From JAHIYG01 sp041306075 (GTDB lineage Archaea; Altiarchaeota; Altiarchaeia; IMC4; SCGC-AAA252-I15): DNA of 64,000 nt. The stretch is from NCBI GenBank assembly GCA_041306075.1, contig JBFYKH010000007.1, positions 1 through 64,000 on the forward strand, read 5' to 3'. The translations under genes and the position numbers were made by a program. Shown piece by piece: positions 39,106-46,678 of the stretch (the first letter of the stretch is position 1; the number at the start of each line of letters is the position of its first letter). The notes under the pieces are model-generated. The model had not been told where the DNA came from, did not search any database, and was given only the letters and a program-made list of their open reading frames with translations.

Positions 39106-39911
39106 CTCATCTCACCCGTCTTCACCCAGTTCACTCCGAGTTCGTTCAATATCCCCCTCAAGACCTCTCTGTCAGCCCCCCTGAGGCCCTTCCAGTCGAT
39201 GGCAGCGACGTCCGGCCGCGGGTACGTCTTGAGTATCATCTCCTGGACCATGGTCTTCGTGAGGTTCTCGACCGCCTGCTTGGGCATGATATGCCCTATG
39301 GCATAGTGTTCTGCGGCCTGGTTGAAGTTGGGTGCGTAGTGGGGGCCGCCGAAGCCTATCGCAGGCGGCTTCCTCTCCACCCCCTGGCTGGCCAGGGTGT
39401 AGACGACCTCAGCCACTGCGTTGCACGCGTTCTCATCGCTCCACTCCTGCCTCGTGCCGCCGACCTCCACGTAGAGGAGCGGGAACGGCAGTTCGGTGGG
39501 GCCGTGGTGCGTCACCTCCATGCTGACGTCGTAGGCGAGGCAGTACTTCTCCTTCGCCTGCCGCAGGTACATGAGCGCCTGCCGCAGGTGGAGCGCGTCC
39601 GTGAGCTGCAGCCTCCCGTCGCGGCCGCCGAGTTCGGCCAGGCCGAAGTTGCCAGTGGGGTGGCATGTGAGCGTCGGCCTCCCGGATTCGGACTTGTGCC
39701 TTGAGGCGACGATGCACGCCTCAGGGACGTAGGGTATGCTCTCGAGGTCCCTCACGGAGCTGTGGGTGCCGAAGAGCATGACGTTCTCCTTCTTGTATAT
39801 CGGCGACCCGTAGTAGTAGTCTCCGGTGGACGCGAAATTGTACCTATTGACCAGGATTCTGGCGATGTTCGACCCAGCCAGGTCGTCCAGGGAATACAAG
39901 ACTAGTTTCAT
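39102..39911 (-). CDS. dtdA: D-aminoacyl-tRNA deacylase, archaeal type (DtdA)
   Basis: Removes D-amino acids mischarged on tRNA. 269 residues with the family signatures SRHKSESGRPTLTCHPTGNF, EVTHHGPTELPFPLLYVEVG and IGFGGPHYAPNF. This GEK1/DTD2-type enzyme needs zinc and is typical of Archaea and plants. A TATA-like element lies about 23 bases before the ATG. First gene of a two-gene unit with the PLD-like protein. Confidence 0.93.
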   Translation of the reverse strand: MKLVLYSLDDLAGSNIARILVNRYNFASTGDYYYGSPIYKKENVMLFGTHSSVRDLESIPYVPEACIVASRHKSESGRPTLTCHPTGNFGLAELGGRDGRLQLTDALHLRQALMYLRQAKEKYCLAYDVSMEVTHHGPTELPFPLLYVEVGGTRQEWSDENACNAVAEVVYTLASQGVERKPPAIGFGGPHYAPNFNQAAEHYAIGHIMPKQAVENLTKTMVQEMILKTYPRPDVAAIDWKGLRGADREVLRGILNELGVNWVKTGEMR

Positions 39912-40138
39912 GGCCTTATAGATACGCCGCCAGCTAAAAAATGCTCATAACACCTCGCGAATCACGTAGCCCGCCTCTGAACTGACGTTTAGCCGGGGTC
40001 TTCGGCCGGCCGGATTGTCGCGCAGTGTCAGGCCCATAAAATCTATTAGCGCCCTCGGTATCCTCAGACGACAACCGCCCGCACTAGCGGTTTTTTGTCG
40101 TGGCATCCTTTTTATTCGGCTTTTTCCTCTGTTATACC

Positions 40139-42010
40139 ATGCGCGTTTTGTTGCTCCACAGCGACTTCCTGGAGTACGAGACCAGGCAGAAGGCGTTGAA
40201 GACTGCCAAGGACGCCACTGAGAAGGCGGGCCGCGCGGAGAACGCGCTGGTCGTGTTCATGGCCGGGGAGAAGGCTGACGAGGCAGACCCGGCCTCGGTG
40301 GTCGAGCAGCTAGTCCGTGATGTCGTGGACATGTACTCCAAGGTCAAGGCGGAGTCCATAGTCCTGTACCCCTACGCCCACCTCTCGAGCGACCTTTCCC
40401 GCCCCCAGGTGGCCGAAGACATGTTGGAGCGGGCGTATGAGGCCCTCCGCGGCGACTACAAGGTCGTCAAGGCGCCTTTCGGATGGTATAAGGCGTTCAC
40501 CGTGAAGTGCAAGGGGCATCCGCTGTCCGAGCTCTCAAGGACCATATTGCCTGCTGGGGGCCAGGAGAAGAAGCTGCAGGAGTCCGAGGCCATAAAGAAG
40601 GAGGAGAAGATACGGAGCGTCTGGTACATCATGACTCCGGACGGCGCGCTCCAGGACGTCGGCGCATTCGACTACTCGGGGCACGAGAAGCTCAGGAAGT
40701 TCGCATACTACGAGCGCGCGAAGTCCAGGGTCGTTGACCGGCCGCCGCCGCACATCGAGCTCATGCGGCAGCTTGAGCTCGTGGACTACGAGCCGGCGAG
40801 CGACCCCGGGAACCTCAGGTACTACCCGAAGGGGAGGATGATAAAGGCGCTCCTTGAAGAGTACGTCACGGATAACATACTCAACTACGGCGGCGTCGAG
40901 GTGGAGACGCCCATAATGTACGATTTCGAGCACCCCACGCTAGCGAAATACATGGCCCGCTTCCCCGCCCGCCAGTACACGATAGAGTCCGACGACAAGA
41001 AGTACTTCCTCCGGTTCGCGGCCTGCTTCGGCCAGTTCCTGATTGCCCACGACGCCACGCTCAGCTACAGGAGCCTGCCGCTCAGGCTCTACGAGATGAC
41101 GCGGTACAGCTTCAGGCGGGAGAAGAGCGGCGAACTCACCGGCCTCAGGCGCCTGCGCGCCTTCACGATGCCGGACGTGCACGCCCTGTGCGCGGGCATG
41201 GAGCAGGCGGTGAAGGAGTACCGCCGCCGCTTCCAGCTGTGCCGTTCCACGATAGAGGGCGTCGGCCTGTCCATGGACGACGTCGAGGTCGCGGTGAGGG
41301 TCACGAGGGACTTCTACAACGAGAACGAGGACTTCATAAAATACCTCGTCAAGGAGGCCGGCAAGCCGGTGCTCGTCGAGATGTGGGACGAGCGGATATT
41401 CTACTTCGTCCTGAAGTACGAGTTCAACTTCGTCGACGCCCTTGACAAGGCATCATGCCTTTCGACCGACCAGATAGACGTCGAGAACGGGGAACGCTAC
41501 GGCATAAACTACACGGACTCGGACGGCGTGAAGAAGCACCCCGTCATACTCCACTGCTCCCCGTCGGGGGCGATAGAGCGGATAATATACGCCCTCCTGG
41601 AGAAGGCCCACATGGCGAAGGAGGCGGGGGTGGCCCCGTCCCTGCCAATGTGGCTTTCGCCCACCCAAATCAGGGTCATACCGATATCCGAGAAGCACCT
41701 GGACTACTCGTCGAAGCTCGCCGACCGCCTCGAGGAGAAGCGGATACGCGTCGACGTCGACGACAGGAACGAGAGCATGGGCAAGAAGATACGCGACGCG
41801 GAGCGCGAATGGGTGCCTTACATCCTGGTGGTCGGAGACAAGGAGATAGAGTCCGGGATGGTGCAGGTCCGGGTTCGCGGCCAGAAGGACCAGAAGACGC
41901 TCGTCCCGGAGGCCGTCGGCGTGGAAGTCAAGGAGAAGTCTAAGGGCATGCCCTACAGGAAGCTGCCCCTGCCCCGTCTGCTTTCGCAGAGGCCGACGTT
42001 CGTCGGCTGA
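40139..42010 (+). CDS. thrS: Threonyl-tRNA synthetase, archaeal type
   Basis: Charges tRNA-Thr. 623 residues. The N-terminal 145 residues (MRVLLLHSDFLEYETRQKAL) are the archaeal editing domain, related to D-Tyr deacylase, which removes Ser from tRNA-Thr. The catalytic core has motif 2 (YSFRREKSGELTGLRRLRAF), motif 3 (SPSGAIERIIYALLE) and zinc ligands in FAACFGQF, MPDVHALC and ILHCSPSG. The anticodon domain follows (QIRVIPISEKHLDYSSKLAD). The ATG at 40139 is set by a TATA-like tttttatt centred 27 bases upstream; a longer reading from 40100 would cover that promoter. Confidence 0.96.
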   Translation: MRVLLLHSDFLEYETRQKALKTAKDATEKAGRAENALVVFMAGEKADEADPASVVEQLVRDVVDMYSKVKAESIVLYPYAHLSSDLSRPQVAEDMLERAYEALRGDYKVVKAPFGWYKAFTVKCKGHPLSELSRTILPAGGQEKKLQESEAIKKEEKIRSVWYIMTPDGALQDVGAFDYSGHEKLRKFAYYERAKSRVVDRPPPHIELMRQLELVDYEPASDPGNLRYYPKGRMIKALLEEYVTDNILNYGGVEVETPIMYDFEHPTLAKYMARFPARQYTIESDDKKYFLRFAACFGQFLIAHDATLSYRSLPLRLYEMTRYSFRREKSGELTGLRRLRAFTMPDVHALCAGMEQAVKEYRRRFQLCRSTIEGVGLSMDDVEVAVRVTRDFYNENEDFIKYLVKEAGKPVLVEMWDERIFYFVLKYEFNFVDALDKASCLSTDQIDVENGERYGINYTDSDGVKKHPVILHCSPSGAIERIIYALLEKAHMAKEAGVAPSLPMWLSPTQIRVIPISEKHLDYSSKLADRLEEKRIRVDVDDRNESMGKKIRDAEREWVPYILVVGDKEIESGMVQVRVRGQKDQKTLVPEAVGVEVKEKSKGMPYRKLPLPRLLSQRPTFVG

Positions 42011-42052
42011 ACCTGGGCCGTTCCGTCCGCCAACCCAAGGATACTGCGCCAG

Positions 42053-42062
42053 CCTTATATAC
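42053..42062 (+). promoter_or_regulatory. TATA box of rpiA-pfdA-ftsY
   Basis: The sequence ccttatatac is centred 28 bases before the rpiA ATG at 42085; the message would be leaderless. Confidence 0.65.
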
Positions 42063-42084
42063 CCGTATCCTTTATTCATAACCT

Positions 42085-42777
42085 ATGGCCCAGTCTAGGC
42101 AGCAGGACGACGACAAGCGGGCTGCGGCGTACGCGGCCCTGCGCGAGGTCAAGGGCGGCATGAAGGTGGGTTTGGGCAGCGGCAGCACCGCGAACATGTT
42201 CATAGAGGAGCTCGGGAAGAGGAAGTTCCCGGGGCTCTGCGTGGCCTCCTCGAAGGCGAGCGAGGAGATAGCGAGGAAGGCGGGGCTGAAGCTCACGACC
42301 CTGGACAGCCTCATAGCATCCCTGAAGGGCGAGGAAGAGGAGACCATCCTCGACCTGTACGTGGACGGCGCCGACGAGGTGGACAAGTCCATGAACCTCA
42401 TCAAGGGCGGGGGCGGCGCGCACACCAGGGAGAAGGTCGTGGCCTCGGCCGCCGCGGAGTTCATATGCATAGTCGACGAGTCCAAGCTAGTCAGCCGGCT
42501 CGGGACGTTCCCCCTGCCGGTGGAGGTCGTCCCCTACGCCCGTTCGTACGTGTCCTGGGAGCTCGGAGAGCTCGGGGCGAAGGCCGCCGAGAGGCCGAAG
42601 TTCGTCACGGACAACGGCAACGTCATACTGGACGCGGAGGGGCTGGATTTCAAGGACCCCCTCCAGCTCGAGACCGAGCTCAACAACATACCCGGGGTCG
42701 TGGAGAACGGGATATTCGCGGTCAGGCAGCCCGAGCGCGTCATAGTCGGCCGCAAGGGCAAGGCCGAGTACCTTTAA
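42085..42777 (+). CDS. rpiA: Ribose-5-phosphate isomerase A
   Basis: Interconverts ribulose-5-phosphate and ribose-5-phosphate for nucleotide synthesis. 230 residues. The loops GLGSGSTANMF, DLYVDGADEVDKSMNLIKGG and GGAHTREKVVASAA (catalytic Glu in the last) are intact, as is the C-terminal GVVENGIFAVRQPERVIVG. It leads an operon with prefoldin alpha and FtsY, with four-base and one-base gaps. Confidence 0.95.
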   Translation: MAQSRQQDDDKRAAAYAALREVKGGMKVGLGSGSTANMFIEELGKRKFPGLCVASSKASEEIARKAGLKLTTLDSLIASLKGEEEETILDLYVDGADEVDKSMNLIKGGGGAHTREKVVASAAAEFICIVDESKLVSRLGTFPLPVEVVPYARSYVSWELGELGAKAAERPKFVTDNGNVILDAEGLDFKDPLQLETELNNIPGVVENGIFAVRQPERVIVGRKGKAEYL

Positions 42778-42781
42778 GCTC

Positions 42782-43198
42782 ATGGACGAGTCACAGATGC
42801 AGCGGCTGCTGATGCAGCTTGAGATGGGGAAGCGCCAGATGAACGAGCTTAACCGGCAGGCTCAGCTTGCGGAGTCCGCGGTGGCGGAAACCAACTCCGC
42901 AATCGAGGCATTGGACGGCCTGAAGGGAGAGAAGCCGGGCGCGGAAGTCCTCGTTCCCATAGGTGGGGGCGCGTTCGTGCGGGCGTCCCTGAAGGGGGTG
43001 GACAGCGTGATCGTCGGTGCCGGCGCCGAGATGTACGTCGAGAAGGGCGTCGCCGACGCCGTGAAGACGTTCGAGGAAAGGAAGGCCAGGCTCCTGGAGT
43101 CCCTCTCCGCGATGCAGAAGACGATGGGGGAGCTCGGCATGAAGGTGGCGGAACTCGACGCCCAGGCGCAGAGGCTCATGTCCCAGGCGAAAGAGTAA
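42782..43198 (+). CDS. pfdA: Prefoldin subunit alpha
   Basis: ATP-independent chaperone subunit, two of which with four beta subunits hold unfolded chains for the thermosome. 138 residues: N-terminal helix, the beta-hairpin region EVLVPIGGGAFVRASLKGVD and EMYVEKGVADAV, then the C-terminal helix that forms the coiled coil. The pfdA-ftsY order is conserved in Archaea, although the L31e/aIF6/L18a genes usually found upstream are not here. Confidence 0.9.
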   Translation: MDESQMQRLLMQLEMGKRQMNELNRQAQLAESAVAETNSAIEALDGLKGEKPGAEVLVPIGGGAFVRASLKGVDSVIVGAGAEMYVEKGVADAVKTFEERKARLLESLSAMQKTMGELGMKVAELDAQAQRLMSQAKE

Positions 43199-43199
43199 A

Positions 43200-44150
43200 A
43201 TGTTCGAGGCACTGAGGGAGAGGCTCGGCTCTTTCATAGGCTCCGTCAAGGACAAGGCCGAGCCCAGGCTGTCAGCCGTGACCCAGGTCAAGGCGGCAGT
43301 CACCGGCCGCGCGACGCTGACGGAGGCCGACGTCTCAGACACTCTGTGGCAGCTTGAGACAGGCCTTCTAGAGAGTGACGTCTCGATGGAGACCGCGGAA
43401 CATATAGTCGGCGCCCTCAGGGAGCGGCTGGTGGGCCTCCAGGTCTCCTCAGGCTCGGCCGGGGAGGCCGTGCGGGCCGCGCTCAGGGCTGGGTTGCTTG
43501 AGGCCCTGAAGCCTGTTAAGGAAGTCGACCTGGTCGCGTCCGCAAAGGCGGGGGGGAAGCCGTTCAAGGTGCTTGTGCTCGGCGTCAACGGCACAGGCAA
43601 GACCACGTCCATGGCGAAGCTGGCGAGGCTCCTCATGGACAACGGCTTGTCTGTCGTGTTCGCCGCCGGCGACACGTTCAGGGCGGGGGCTATAGAGCAG
43701 CTTGAGGAGCATGCCCGCCGGCTCGGCGTCAGGGTCGTGTCCCACCAGAGGGGCGGCGACTCGGCGGCCGTCCTCTACGACTCGGTGGAGCATGCCGCCG
43801 CCCGTGGGGTGGACGTGGTGCTCGCGGACACGGCGGGGAGGATGCAGTCCAAGGCCAATCTCATGGAGGAATTGAAGAAGGTTGTCCGCGTGTATAAGCC
43901 CGACATGACGCTATTCGTGGCGGACGCTCTCGCCGGCAACGACGCCGTAGAGCAGGCGAGGACATTCAACGAGGCCGTGGGCTTCGATGCTGCGGTGCTC
44001 TCCAAGATGGACGCGGACGCGAAGGGGGGGAGCGCCCTCTCGATAGTCCATGCGACAGGGAAGCCTGTCATCTACGTGGGCTTGGGCCAGGGCTACGGAG
44101 ACCTGAAAAAGTTCGACGGGAACTGGTTCGTCGACAAGATACTGTCCTAG
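43200..44150 (+). CDS. ftsY: Signal recognition particle receptor FtsY
   Basis: GTPase that docks SRP-ribosome complexes at the membrane. 316 residues. The N helical bundle spans residues 1-115. The G domain has GVNGTGKTTSMAKLA, FAAGDTFRAGAIEQL, LADTAGRMQSKANL and SKMDADAKGGSALS. The acidic N-terminal A domain is absent, so it is a minimal NG form, common in small archaeal genomes. It starts one base after pfdA. Hairpin repeats follow the stop. Confidence 0.95.
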   Translation: MFEALRERLGSFIGSVKDKAEPRLSAVTQVKAAVTGRATLTEADVSDTLWQLETGLLESDVSMETAEHIVGALRERLVGLQVSSGSAGEAVRAALRAGLLEALKPVKEVDLVASAKAGGKPFKVLVLGVNGTGKTTSMAKLARLLMDNGLSVVFAAGDTFRAGAIEQLEEHARRLGVRVVSHQRGGDSAAVLYDSVEHAAARGVDVVLADTAGRMQSKANLMEELKKVVRVYKPDMTLFVADALAGNDAVEQARTFNEAVGFDAAVLSKMDADAKGGSALSIVHATGKPVIYVGLGQGYGDLKKFDGNWFVDKILS

Positions 44151-44159
44151 AATCGCCCC

Positions 44160-44429
44160 GATCCACCCCCGGCTTTTGGCCGGGGGTGGGGGGTGGTTGG
44201 CTGAATTACCACATCCTTGTGGATGTGATTGTAACCTCCGCAGCCCCATATTGCGGAGGTGATGGCGTTCGTCCCATCATGGAGTGATGCGATTTTTTTT
44301 GGCGAGCCTGATCCACCCCCGGCTTTTGGCCGGGGGTGGGGGGTGGTTGGCTGAATTACCACATCCTTGTGGATGTGATTGTGAGCCAGATCCACCCCCG
44401 GCTTTTGGCCGGGGGTGGGGGGTGGTTGG
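44160..44429. repeat. Array of hairpin repeats after ftsY
   Basis: Two identical 73-base copies (44160-44232 and 44310-44382) and one 41-base partial copy (44389-44429). Each begins with an 11-bp GC stem, CCACCCCCGGC pairing with GCCGGGGGTGG. The full copies add a second hairpin, CACATCC-TTGT-GGATGTG. Between copies 1 and 2 is a third, different stem ACCTCCGCA/TGCGGAGGT. The layout is like REP/BIME palindromic clusters of bacteria. It may terminate ftsY from one side and the winged-helix gene from the other. Confidence 0.85.
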
Positions 44430-44445
44430 GGTGATGTAATAAGCG

Positions 44446-44874
44446 TTACCTTATCCTGTAGTACACTCTCCGGCCGGCGTATTCCTTTTCAAGCCTGCCT
44501 TCGTGGAATAACTTCGATAGTCTGGCGCTTGCCGCGTTCTTTCCCTTGTAGCCGAGCTTTTTCTGTAGTTCGTCGGCGCATATCCTCCCCTTCTCCCTGA
44601 CATGTTCGAGGACTTCGATGTCCCGGTCGGTGAGGTCGGCCGTCTCCTGGTTTTTGCGGCCTTGTTGTTGGGCCATGCCCTCTATCTTTGCGCCGAGCGC
44701 CTCTATCTGGGAGTTGAGGTTCTTGATTATGAGGTTCGTGCTTTTGCGCTCTTCGGCGAGCTGGTATAGCATGAGTCCGATGGCGACGGGGTCTTGTATC
44801 TGGTTCGTGGCCTGGGCTACTTCGCCGAGGAGTTCCTTGTATTCTTTCTCGTATTCAGCCCCGCTACCTTTCAT
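44446..44874 (-). CDS. Winged-helix DNA-binding regulator
   Basis: 142 residues. The N-terminal half is a coiled coil (QLAEERKSTNLIIKNLNSQI) suited to dimerisation. The C-terminal 65 residues form a winged helix: LTDRDIEVLEHVREKGRICA, recognition helix KGKNAASARLSKLFHEGRL and a wing KEYAGRRVYYRI. Between its TATA box (complement of 44900-44908) and the ATG lies the palindrome ATGATATTATCAT, and a second copy lies beyond the TATA box, so negative autoregulation is likely. Target genes other than itself are unknown. Confidence 0.75.
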   Translation of the reverse strand: MKGSGAEYEKEYKELLGEVAQATNQIQDPVAIGLMLYQLAEERKSTNLIIKNLNSQIEALGAKIEGMAQQQGRKNQETADLTDRDIEVLEHVREKGRICADELQKKLGYKGKNAASARLSKLFHEGRLEKEYAGRRVYYRIR

Positions 44875-44881
44875 GACAGAT

Positions 44882-44935
44882 ATGATATTATCATGACTCT
44901 TTAAATACTTATCGATTGACGCATGATACTATCGA
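44882..44935 (-). promoter_or_regulatory. TATA box flanked by two operator-like palindromes
   Basis: ATGATATTATCAT (44882-44894) and ATGATACTATCGA (44923-44935) flank tttaaatac (44900-44908). Their centres are 41 bases apart, about four helical turns, so a dimeric regulator could bind both on one DNA face and block TBP access. Confidence 0.6.
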
Positions 44936-45113
44936 AGATACACCAATGACTGCTATATAGCCAAAAAAGCCACTAATAAGCGTTTATCCCTACCAATGGC
45001 TCATAATCACCGCTTGACAGTCAGGCGGCCCCCAACAGTATGACTGCAAAGTGTCATGACTTCAACCTTATGCGGCAAGACGGCATCGCAACACAACCCC
45101 GACAGAATCACAT

Positions 45114-45812
45114 TTACCCGGACGCCCTGGCTATCCGCAGAAGCTCCTCCCTGTTGGCCGGCATCAACGCCTCCCTCATGAACCCTACGCCGTTCAGCGA
45201 GCCCCGGACCATCGCGTCGGCGGCCATGAATATGCGCTCGTCGCCGAGTCCAGCCGCCTTGTTCTCGTCCGAGACCGAAATCACCAGGGCTATCACATCC
45301 GACTCGGTCCTCAACACAGACTCCGCATCCCGCTTCTCCACAGCAGCCAAGAGTTCCGCTATGGCGAGCCTCCGCGACTCCTCAGGGCTCAACGGCGGCT
45401 TCTGTACTGGCGGCGCAACCGCGGCTTCGGTCGCCGGCTTGGGCGCCTTCGCCGGCTCCGCTGCCGGCTTAGCGGGCTCCAAGACGGCGTTCAGTCCGCC
45501 GCCGTATTTTATCTTGTGGTAGTCCCCGATTGTCGTCTTCACGTCGGCCTCGACGTACTCCCTCAGTATCGCCCTGACGTTCTCCTCGAACTCCGGCCTC
45601 TTGCCCTCCAGTATTTCGCCCACATACGCGCGGCCATCCTCCCCGGACTCCGCTATCTGGTTGAGGAGGTCGGCTGCCAGCCTCACGTTCGCAAGCTCGA
45701 TGAGCCTGCCGCTCCTTGCGTCTATCACGTCCTTTCCGTCGCGGCTCATCAGGTCGTATTCCCCGCGCTTGAGGCCCTGTATACTGAGCGCTCTGTCCGT
45801 AGGGTCCATCAT
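45114..45812 (-). CDS. Uncharacterised two-domain soluble protein
   Basis: 232 residues, no membrane segment. The N-terminal domain (residues 1-110: IQGLKRGEYDLMSRDGKDVI, VRAILREYVEADVKTTIGDY) and C-terminal helical domain (from 140: SPEESRRLAIAELLAAVEKR) are joined by an Ala/Pro/Lys linker. It overlaps the preceding 91-residue gene by four bases, so they form a pair with a leaderless promoter inside the end of hpt. No family recognised. Confidence 0.65.
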   Translation of the reverse strand: MMDPTDRALSIQGLKRGEYDLMSRDGKDVIDARSGRLIELANVRLAADLLNQIAESGEDGRAYVGEILEGKRPEFEENVRAILREYVEADVKTTIGDYHKIKYGGGLNAVLEPAKPAAEPAKAPKPATEAAVAPPVQKPPLSPEESRRLAIAELLAAVEKRDAESVLRTESDVIALVISVSDENKAAGLGDERIFMAADAMVRGSLNGVGFMREALMPANREELLRIARASG

Positions 45813-46084
45813 ACCCCCCCGGCTATCCTCTTCAGGGCCGCGAACGTGCTGAACAGCCTGCCCACGCTTCCGAAGACGGTCTTCGAGAGCTTGAGGGACG
45901 CCTTGAGGGACTCCTGCAGCTCCGCTCCCACGGCGGCATTGGACTTGAGTATGACGGCCTTGGATACGCTGTCCCTGACGTATTTTATGCCCCGGGCGGT
46001 CTCGACAGCGAGGGAAGCCTCGATGGGCGGCGCCTCGCCGAGGTCCTTCCTCCTTAGCCTCTCAGGCTCGACTGTCTGCGGCAT
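45809..46084 (-). CDS. Small helical protein paired with the 45114 gene
   Basis: 91 residues, predicted largely helical (ASLAVETARGIKYVRDSVSK, LQESLKASLKLSKTVFGSVG), with a weakly hydrophobic C-terminus (RLFSTFAALKRIAGGV) that could touch a membrane or a partner. A TATA-like tatttaatc (46109-46117, minus-strand reading) overlaps the hpt stop codon and is 29 bases before the ATG, so it starts its own leaderless transcript. Unrecognised. Confidence 0.6.
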   Translation of the reverse strand: MPQTVEPERLRRKDLGEAPPIEASLAVETARGIKYVRDSVSKAVILKSNAAVGAELQESLKASLKLSKTVFGSVGRLFSTFAALKRIAGGV

Positions 46085-46111
46085 CGTATTACCCTTTCGA
46101 ATCCATCGTAT

Positions 46112-46678
46112 TTAATCGAGTGTCCCGGTCACCGTGACCCTTTCCCCGACGTCTATCTTCGCGAGCGTCTTGACCTTGAATCCGGTCGCCTTGCGGACCG
46201 CCTCGACCCCGCCGCCGCGCTCTATGACGCACACGGCGTCCTTGATTACGGCGCCCCCCGCCCGCAGGGCCTCGATGGTCGCGATGAGCGTCCCCCCCGT
46301 GCTCACCACCGCATCCACTATGGCGACCACGTCCCCCCTCCTGACGGAGTTCAGGTACATCTTCGACCCGCCGTATCCGGTGCGCTGGTTGAGCTCTATT
46401 TCGCCCGGGAGCCCGTACTGTCTCTTCCTGATTATGTTGAACGGCAGGCCTGTAATCTGCGACAGGACTGCGGACACGTGTATGCCCATCGCCTCCATGG
46501 TCACTATGTAGTCGACGTCGAGGTCCGCGCGCTCCTTGATGGCCTCGCAGACTTCGGCGAGCAGCCGGGGTTCGATGGGCGGTATGCTGTCCGTGAGCTG
46601 GTGGATGAAATACGCATACTCCCCGCGCCTCATCAGAGGCGCAGCCTCTAGCGAGGCCTTCAAAAGGTCAAGTTTCAT
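46112..46678 (-). CDS. hpt: Hypoxanthine/guanine phosphoribosyltransferase, archaeal
   Basis: Converts hypoxanthine (and guanine) plus PRPP to IMP/GMP. 188 residues, closely patterned on the methanogen Hpt family: RRGEYAYFIHQLTDSIPPIE, VDYIVTMEAMGIHVSAVLSQ, RKRQYGLPGEIELNQRTGY. The PRPP loop reads VAIVDAVVSTGGTL; the family normally has two acidic residues (DD) where this has DA. It overlaps the deaminase gene by 11 bases, in an operon order phosphorylase-deaminase-Hpt that would salvage the purine of methylthioadenosine. Confidence 0.88.
   Translation of the reverse strand: MKLDLLKASLEAAPLMRRGEYAYFIHQLTDSIPPIEPRLLAEVCEAIKERADLDVDYIVTMEAMGIHVSAVLSQITGLPFNIIRKRQYGLPGEIELNQRTGYGGSKMYLNSVRRGDVVAIVDAVVSTGGTLIATIEALRAGGAVIKDAVCVIERGGGVEAVRKATGFKVKTLAKIDVGERVTVTGTLD

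Noticed and set aside
44147..44395. 82-codon frame across the repeat array
   Set aside because: The peptide simply repeats because the DNA repeats, and its translation follows the hairpins rather than a protein pattern.
44160..44429. CRISPR array
   Set aside because: Only three unevenly spaced copies, spacers of unequal length, long GC palindromes, and no cas genes nearby.
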